A stretch of 7,021 nucleotides of DNA from the NCBI GenBank assembly GCA_964516635.1, contig CAZEZY010000123.1, positions 1 to 7,021 of the forward strand, written 5' to 3'. Positions 1-7,021 of this stretch are shown here, piece by piece (positions within the stretch are counted from its first letter, which is position 1; each line of letters opens with the position of its first letter). Both the position numbers and the translations under genes were made by a program. The notes beneath the pieces are model-generated. The model searched no databases. It was not told where the DNA came from and saw only the letters and a program-made list of their open reading frames with translations. Source of the DNA: CAZEZY01 sp964516635. GTDB lineage: Bacteria > Pseudomonadota > Gammaproteobacteria > Burkholderiales > Burkholderiaceae_C.

Positions 1-375
<375 letters not shown>

Positions 376-384
376 GGTGTGCGC

Positions 385-792
385 TCAGAGGAAGGGGTTG
401 ATGAGGGTCAGTTCGCCAAAACGCTGACCGTGTTGCATGTCTTCACTGTAAAGCGCGGTGGCGCCACTGCGCAGCGCGGCCTCGACCACCATCGCATCGA
501 AGATGCTGAGCCGGTGCCGTACCGATTTTTCCATGGCGGCAGTGACCAGGGCAAGGTCACTTTCGATGACTGGCCAGGCCGTGTAGGCCTGAATCAGTGC
601 CAGCCGTTGAACGTCTGGCACGCGGAGCTTGCGTCCCAAGGCTTGATAGAGCTCGATCAGTACCTGCGTACTGACGACTCCCTCGCCATTCAATGAGGCC
701 CGCTGAACCAGTTTCTGGGCCTGACCTTGCTTGGATGGATCGCGCGGATCGGTGCAATAGACCAGCACATTGGTGTCAAAAAACACCGGCAT
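385..792 (-). CDS. vapC: VapC-type PIN-domain toxin (ribonuclease)
   Basis: A 135-residue protein that is a single PIN domain. VapC toxins are Mg-dependent endoribonucleases that cut tRNA or rRNA and stop translation when freed from their antitoxin. The four acidic residues expected in the active site are present: D6 in FFDTN, E47 in VLIELYQ, D99 in SIFDAMVVEAA and D118 in LYSEDMQHG, which ends in the usual late PIN strand with INPFL at the C-terminus. Length fits the family. I chose the ATG at 792-790, which overlaps the vapB stop as TGATG; a TTG at 795 is possible but lies inside vapB. AAAGG six bases upstream is a fair ribosome binding site. All catalytic residues are intact, so the toxin is predicted to be active. 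The RNA target cannot be told from sequence. Confidence 0.9.
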   Translation of the reverse strand: MPVFFDTNVLVYCTDPRDPSKQGQAQKLVQRASLNGEGVVSTQVLIELYQALGRKLRVPDVQRLALIQAYTAWPVIESDLALVTAAMEKSVRHRLSIFDAMVVEAALRSGATALYSEDMQHGQRFGELTLINPFL

Positions 793-1100
793 CAAAGGCC
801 TTTCGCGGCTGGGCGGGCTTGGGCGCGAAAGTCGCTGCTGTACAACTCGTCGCGCAGCGTCTGACGTTGTTCATCGGGCGGTAGCGGGTCGGGTTGCGCT
901 TGCAGTCGAGCGGCTTCGATGGCGGCCAGCAAAGCATCGGTCGCGTCCACGCGCTGGCGGACTTGGAGGTCGGGCGCCCCGTTCACGTATTGCTGAAGGT
1001 ATTCGCGCAGCTTGGCGCTGACTGAGGTGCCTTCCTGAATGGCACGCACCCGAGCCTTGCGAATCAGTTCTTCATCCACGGAAATGGTCAGATTGGACAT
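792..1100 (-). CDS. vapB: VapB-type ribbon-helix-helix antitoxin
   Basis: A 102-residue protein directly upstream of vapC. The N-terminus (MSNLTISVDEELIRKARVRA) followed by EGTSVSAKLREYLQQYV is a ribbon-helix-helix DNA-binding fold of CopG/Arc type: one beta strand and two helices in about the first 40 residues. The tail has RDELYSS (83-89), similar to the RxELYxR-like peptide with which several VapB proteins occupy the PIN active site. Inferred role: it neutralises VapC and, as a dimer or with VapC, represses its own promoter. The ATG at 1100 is preferred because AGGTGA lies 5 bases upstream; a GTG at 1109 in the same frame would overlap that site. It is somewhat longer than many RHH antitoxins (about 70-90 residues), the extra length being a proline- and glutamine-containing linker at 64-80. 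The stop shares one base with the vapC start. Confidence 0.87.
   Translation of the reverse strand: MSNLTISVDEELIRKARVRAIQEGTSVSAKLREYLQQYVNGAPDLQVRQRVDATDALLAAIEAARLQAQPDPLPPDEQRQTLRDELYSSDFRAQARPAAKGL
799..803 (-). promoter_or_regulatory. Ribosome binding site of vapC
   Basis: AAAGG on the minus strand, six bases before the vapC ATG at 792 and inside the last codons of vapB. It supports ATG 792 over the TTG at 795. It is one half of the perfect 10-base palindrome AAAGGCCTTT (794-803), which could hide or expose the site in the mRNA. Confidence 0.5.
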
Positions 1101-1105
1101 GGAGA

Positions 1106-1111
1106 TCACCT
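1106..1111 (-). promoter_or_regulatory. Ribosome binding site of vapB
   Basis: AGGTGA on the minus strand, five bases before the ATG at 1100. It decides the start: the alternative in-frame GTG (1109-1107) lies within this site and would leave that start without one. Confidence 0.65.
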
Positions 1112-1119
1112 TTGAGACC

Positions 1120-1148
1120 AGTGTAGCACGTGAACCTGTGAATGTGTG
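1120..1148 (-). promoter_or_regulatory. Candidate sigma70 promoter of vapBC (and probably argA)
   Basis: On the minus strand, CACACA (1148-1143, 3 of 6 to TTGACA) is followed after 17 bases by TACACT (1125-1120, 4 of 6 to TATAAT). A start near 1113 would leave a leader of about 13 bases that still holds the vapB ribosome binding site. Spacing is ideal but the boxes are imperfect. No other promoter is apparent in front of argA (9-base gap), so this one may also drive argA. Confidence 0.4.
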
Positions 1149-1150
1149 CT
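1125..1150. promoter_or_regulatory. Inverted repeat, candidate VapB/VapBC operator
   Basis: AGCAC (1125-1129) and GTGCT (1146-1150) are perfect inverted arms 16 bases apart. Between them are CGTGAA (1129-1134) and TGTGAA (1137-1142), a direct repeat with an 8-base period, and the palindrome CACGTG (1127-1132). The arms overlap the proposed -10 and -35 boxes of vapBC, where an autorepressing RHH antitoxin is expected to bind. Short arms like these occur by chance, so this rests on position as much as on sequence. Confidence 0.35.
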
Positions 1151-1156
1151 GTCGGC

Positions 1157-1162
1157 GATAAT
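1157..1162 (+). promoter_or_regulatory. Candidate -10 box of hrpA
   Basis: GATAAT (5 of 6 to TATAAT) ends six bases before the hrpA ATG at 1169. Normal spacing from a -10 box would put the transcript start at or next to the A of that ATG, implying a leaderless or nearly leaderless mRNA. I find no good -35 box at 16-18 bases; CTGTGA (1136-1141) is 3 of 6 but only 15 bases away. Confidence 0.4.
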
Positions 1163-1168
1163 CCGGGG

Positions 1169-5113
<3,945 letters not shown>

Positions 5114-5134
5114 CCCCACTGAAAAACCCCGGGC

Positions 5135-5164
5135 TTGACACAGTTTTGGCCTCGGGCGTACTGT
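5135..5164 (+). promoter_or_regulatory. Sigma70-type promoter of the Rieske-like gene
   Basis: A perfect TTGACA (5135-5140), an 18-base spacer, then TACTGT (5159-5164, 3 of 6 to TATAAT, with T1, A2 and T6 kept). The start would fall near 5171, about 20 bases before the ATG. It begins 22 bases after the hrpA stop and suggests the downstream gene is transcribed on its own rather than only by read-through. Confidence 0.55.
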
Positions 5165-5180
5165 CGGACTGCTGTATCAG

Positions 5181-5186
5181 AGGAGA
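5181..5186 (+). promoter_or_regulatory. Ribosome binding site of the Rieske-like gene
   Basis: AGGAGA, four bases before the ATG at 5191. It fixes the start there and rules out the in-frame ATG at 5092, which lies inside the end of hrpA and would place 33 residues in front of the Tat signal. Confidence 0.75.
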
Positions 5187-5190
5187 CGCG

Positions 5191-5913
5191 ATGGACAGAC
5201 GTGACTTCGTGGGGGCCTGTGCGGGCTCGACCGCTGCGGCTTGCCTGACGGCCTTGCCTGCGAGCTGGGCACTGGCTGCCAATGCCCAACCCCGTGCCTA
5301 CGGGCGTGCCCTGCTGACCAATGAGTTCGGCGATCCCATCCGCCTCAAGCAACTGAAGGCCAAGACCAATTACATCTTTCATTACCCCTTCGAAAGCACA
5401 CCCGCGTTTCTGCTCGATCTGGGTACCGCCACGCGTCCGACCAAGCTCACGTCCAAAGACCGCTCCGAATACCAGTGGCCTGGCGGTGTCGGTCCCAAGC
5501 GCAGTGTGGTGGCGTTTTCGGCCATCTGTGCGCACAAGCTGGTCTACCCCACCCGAGAACTGAGTTTCATCAGTTTCCGGTCAGGCAAGGCCCTGAACCC
5601 GAACACGCCAAACGCCGGGGAAGACCTCATCCACTGCTGTGCAGACCACAGCCAGTATGACCCTCGCCAGGGCGCCAGGGTGCTGGCCGGACCGGCCGAG
5701 CAGCCTCTCTGCGCCATCTTGCTGGAACACGATGCCCGGCAGGACACCTTGACGGCCTATGCCACGCTGGGCGGCGAACTTTTCAACGAGTTTTTCCAGA
5801 AGTACGAATTCAAGCTCAGTCTGGAAGTGGGGCCTCGCGCCAAGGAAGTGGTCGCCCAGCGCAGTGTGGTTCGTGAACTGGACCAGTTCTGCCGCAACCC
5901 GGTTCGTTGCTGA
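5191..5913 (+). CDS. Tat-exported Rieske-like [2Fe-2S] protein
   Basis: A 240-residue protein. MDRRDFVGAC has the twin arginine and phenylalanine of a Tat signal, followed by a hydrophobic alanine-rich stretch and a likely cleavage at ALA/A (about 29/30) or ANA/Q (32/33). This fits export of a folded cofactor protein to the periplasm. A Rieske-type cluster site is seen as C113-A-H115 and C150-A-D-H153 followed by SQYDP and a glycine-containing turn (GARVLAGPAEQPL), as in Rieske domains. Two features differ from cytochrome bc1 or arsenite oxidase Rieske proteins: the two motifs are 34 residues apart, where about 15-20 is usual, and the second cysteine of each motif that would form the stabilising disulfide is absent (V118 and D152 stand there). 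C149 is an extra cysteine beside C150, and C234 and C240 lie near the C-terminus. Role and partner are unknown; periplasmic electron transfer is an inference. No cytochrome or oxidoreductase gene is adjacent. Confidence 0.82.
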   Translation: MDRRDFVGACAGSTAAACLTALPASWALAANAQPRAYGRALLTNEFGDPIRLKQLKAKTNYIFHYPFESTPAFLLDLGTATRPTKLTSKDRSEYQWPGGVGPKRSVVAFSAICAHKLVYPTRELSFISFRSGKALNPNTPNAGEDLIHCCADHSQYDPRQGARVLAGPAEQPLCAILLEHDARQDTLTAYATLGGELFNEFFQKYEFKLSLEVGPRAKEVVAQRSVVRELDQFCRNPVRC

Positions 5914-5928
5914 AAGCTGGTCAACCGG
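5899..5928. repeat. Inverted repeat at the convergent gene ends
   Basis: CCGGTT (5899-5904) and AACCGG (5923-5928) can pair across an 18-base loop that contains the stop of the Rieske-like gene. GGTC/GACC (5919-5922 and 5928-5931) is a competing shorter hairpin. There is no T-run on either side, so it is not a standard intrinsic terminator; it could still slow polymerase or protect RNA ends between the convergent genes. Confidence 0.2.
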
Positions 5929-5935
5929 ACCTTGC

Positions 5936-7021
5936 CTACAACCTCGACAGTCGCTGCACCGCAGCCCTGAGGGTGGCATCCTGTTTGGCGTAGCAGAAAC
6001 GGATCACCTTCTGGTCAAACCCGTTGCCGTAGAAGGCCGATAGCGGAATCGCGGCCACACCCACCTCACGGGTCAGCCACTGGCAAAAGTCGCTTTCCGG
6101 GAGGTCTTTTTCCGGTACCGCCAGCGCCGAGATGTCGACACACTGGAAATAGGTGCCTTCGCTGGGCAGCAAGCGGAATCGGGTCTGTGCCAGGCCCTGC
6201 CGGAACAGATCGCGCTTGGCCGCATAGAAAGCCGGGAGATTCAGGTAGGGAGCCGGGTCGGCCATGTAGCTGGCCAGCCCGTGCTGCATCGGCGTGTTGA
6301 CGGTGAACACATTGAACTGATGCACCTTGCGGAATTCCGCCATCAGCGGCGCCGGCGCCACCACATAACCCACCTTCCAGCCGGTCACGTGGCAGGTCTT
6401 GCCAAAACTGCTGACCACAAAGGCCCTGGCAGCAAGGCCCGGATACCGGACGGCGCTCTCGTGCGGCTGTCCATCGTAGACCATGTGCTCGTACACCTCG
6501 TCGCTGATCAGCAGGACGGAGGTCGGGGCCAGCAGTTCCTGCAGGCGCAGCATGTCGTCGTGCTTCCAGACCATGCCGCTGGGGTTGTGCGGGCTGTTGA
6601 TGATGAGGGCCCTTGTACGGGGCGTGATCGCGGCGGCCAGGCGATCAAAGTCGGGGCGGAATGTGCCCGGCGTCAGCGGGACACGCACCACCACACCGCC
6701 CGCCAGTTCGATATTGGGCACATAGCTGTCGTAACAGGGCTCCAGCACGATCACTTCATCGCCTGGGTGGACGATGGCCAGGATGGCCGTCAGGATGGCC
6801 TGGGTGGCGCCGGCCGTGACGGTGATCTCCGTGTGGGGGTCGTAACGGCGGCCGTACAGCGATTCCACCTTGGCACCGATGGCCTGTCTCAGGGCGGGAA
6901 CACCCGCCATGGGCGGGTACTGATTGTGCCCGGCACGCATGGCATTGTTGACGGCATCGAGCAGTCGGGGATCGCAATCAAAGTCCGGGAAACCCTGGCC
7001 CAGGTTGACGGCGCCACTTTC
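5936..7021 (-). CDS. ybdL: PLP-dependent class I aminotransferase, YbdL/methionine aminotransferase-like, 5' end missing
   Basis: 361 codons are visible from the right edge to the TAG at 5936-5938; about 25 N-terminal residues are lacking compared with the 386 of E. coli YbdL. It is a fold-type I PLP enzyme that moves an amino group from an amino acid (methionine or an aromatic one in YbdL and kynurenine aminotransferase relatives) to a 2-oxo acid in the cytoplasm. Numbered from the edge: VNLGQGFPDFD (5-15), NQYPPMAG, TAGATQAI, HNPSG with N146, SDEVYEH with D174 and Y177, SFGKT with the PLP lysine K208 (codon 6400-6398), TGWKVGY, and R341 in VIRFCYAK for the substrate carboxylate. FCQWLTREVGVAAIPLSAF is nearly the E. 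coli YbdL segment I remember, which is why I use this symbol; substrate choice is not proven. All key residues are present. It converges on the Rieske-like gene with a 22-base gap, and its promoter is outside the window. Confidence 0.9.
   Translation of the reverse strand, partial: ESGAVNLGQGFPDFDCDPRLLDAVNNAMRAGHNQYPPMAGVPALRQAIGAKVESLYGRRYDPHTEITVTAGATQAILTAILAIVHPGDEVIVLEPCYDSYVPNIELAGGVVVRVPLTPGTFRPDFDRLAAAITPRTRALIINSPHNPSGMVWKHDDMLRLQELLAPTSVLLISDEVYEHMVYDGQPHESAVRYPGLAARAFVVSSFGKTCHVTGWKVGYVVAPAPLMAEFRKVHQFNVFTVNTPMQHGLASYMADPAPYLNLPAFYAAKRDLFRQGLAQTRFRLLPSEGTYFQCVDISALAVPEKDLPESDFCQWLTREVGVAAIPLSAFYGNGFDQKVIRFCYAKQDATLRAAVQRLSRL

Noticed and set aside
5121..5158. Possible terminator after hrpA (CCCCGGGC pairing with GCCTCGGG)
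   Set aside because: The stem needs a bulge, has a loop of about 17 bases and no T-run after it, and it overlaps the TTGACA promoter; not convincing as an intrinsic terminator.

Overview
The window is GC-rich and reads as a chromosomal segment of a betaproteobacterium, most likely a Burkholderiales/Comamonadaceae-type organism. The basis is recognition of the argA N-terminus, the long HrpA with its ala/pro-rich linker, and the general codon style. No rRNA, species marker or database search supports this, so the taxonomic call is an inference.

Layout from left to right: (1) On the minus strand, a tightly packed run vapB (1100-792), vapC (792-385) and argA (375 to beyond the left edge). VapB and VapC are a type II toxin-antitoxin pair whose stop and start codons overlap as TGATG. 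argA, the first enzyme of arginine biosynthesis, begins 9 bases after the vapC stop, so the three genes probably share a transcript. (2) A 68-base divergent intergenic region (1101-1168) with a vapBC promoter candidate, an inverted repeat that could be the VapB operator, and a GATAAT box placed so that hrpA may be transcribed without a leader. (3) On the plus strand, a complete 1314-residue HrpA-type DEAH RNA helicase (1169-5113). (4) A plausible sigma70 promoter and a good ribosome binding site, then a complete gene (5191-5913) for a Tat-exported, Rieske-like iron-sulfur protein with an unusually long gap between its two cluster-binding motifs. (5) After a 22-base gap, a convergent minus-strand gene for a YbdL-like class I aminotransferase (7021-5936), cut off at its 5' end by the window.

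Most of the window is core metabolism and RNA housekeeping: arginine synthesis, RNA helicase, amino acid transamination. Two parts are less ordinary. The vapBC module appears to sit in front of argA and next to hrpA, and may place argA under antitoxin-controlled transcription. The Rieske-like protein has no electron-transfer partner next to it and lacks the usual disulfide cysteines. I see no mobile element, CRISPR array, tRNA or rRNA, and no gene-free stretch longer than about 80 bases. No clearly new multi-gene system is evident.
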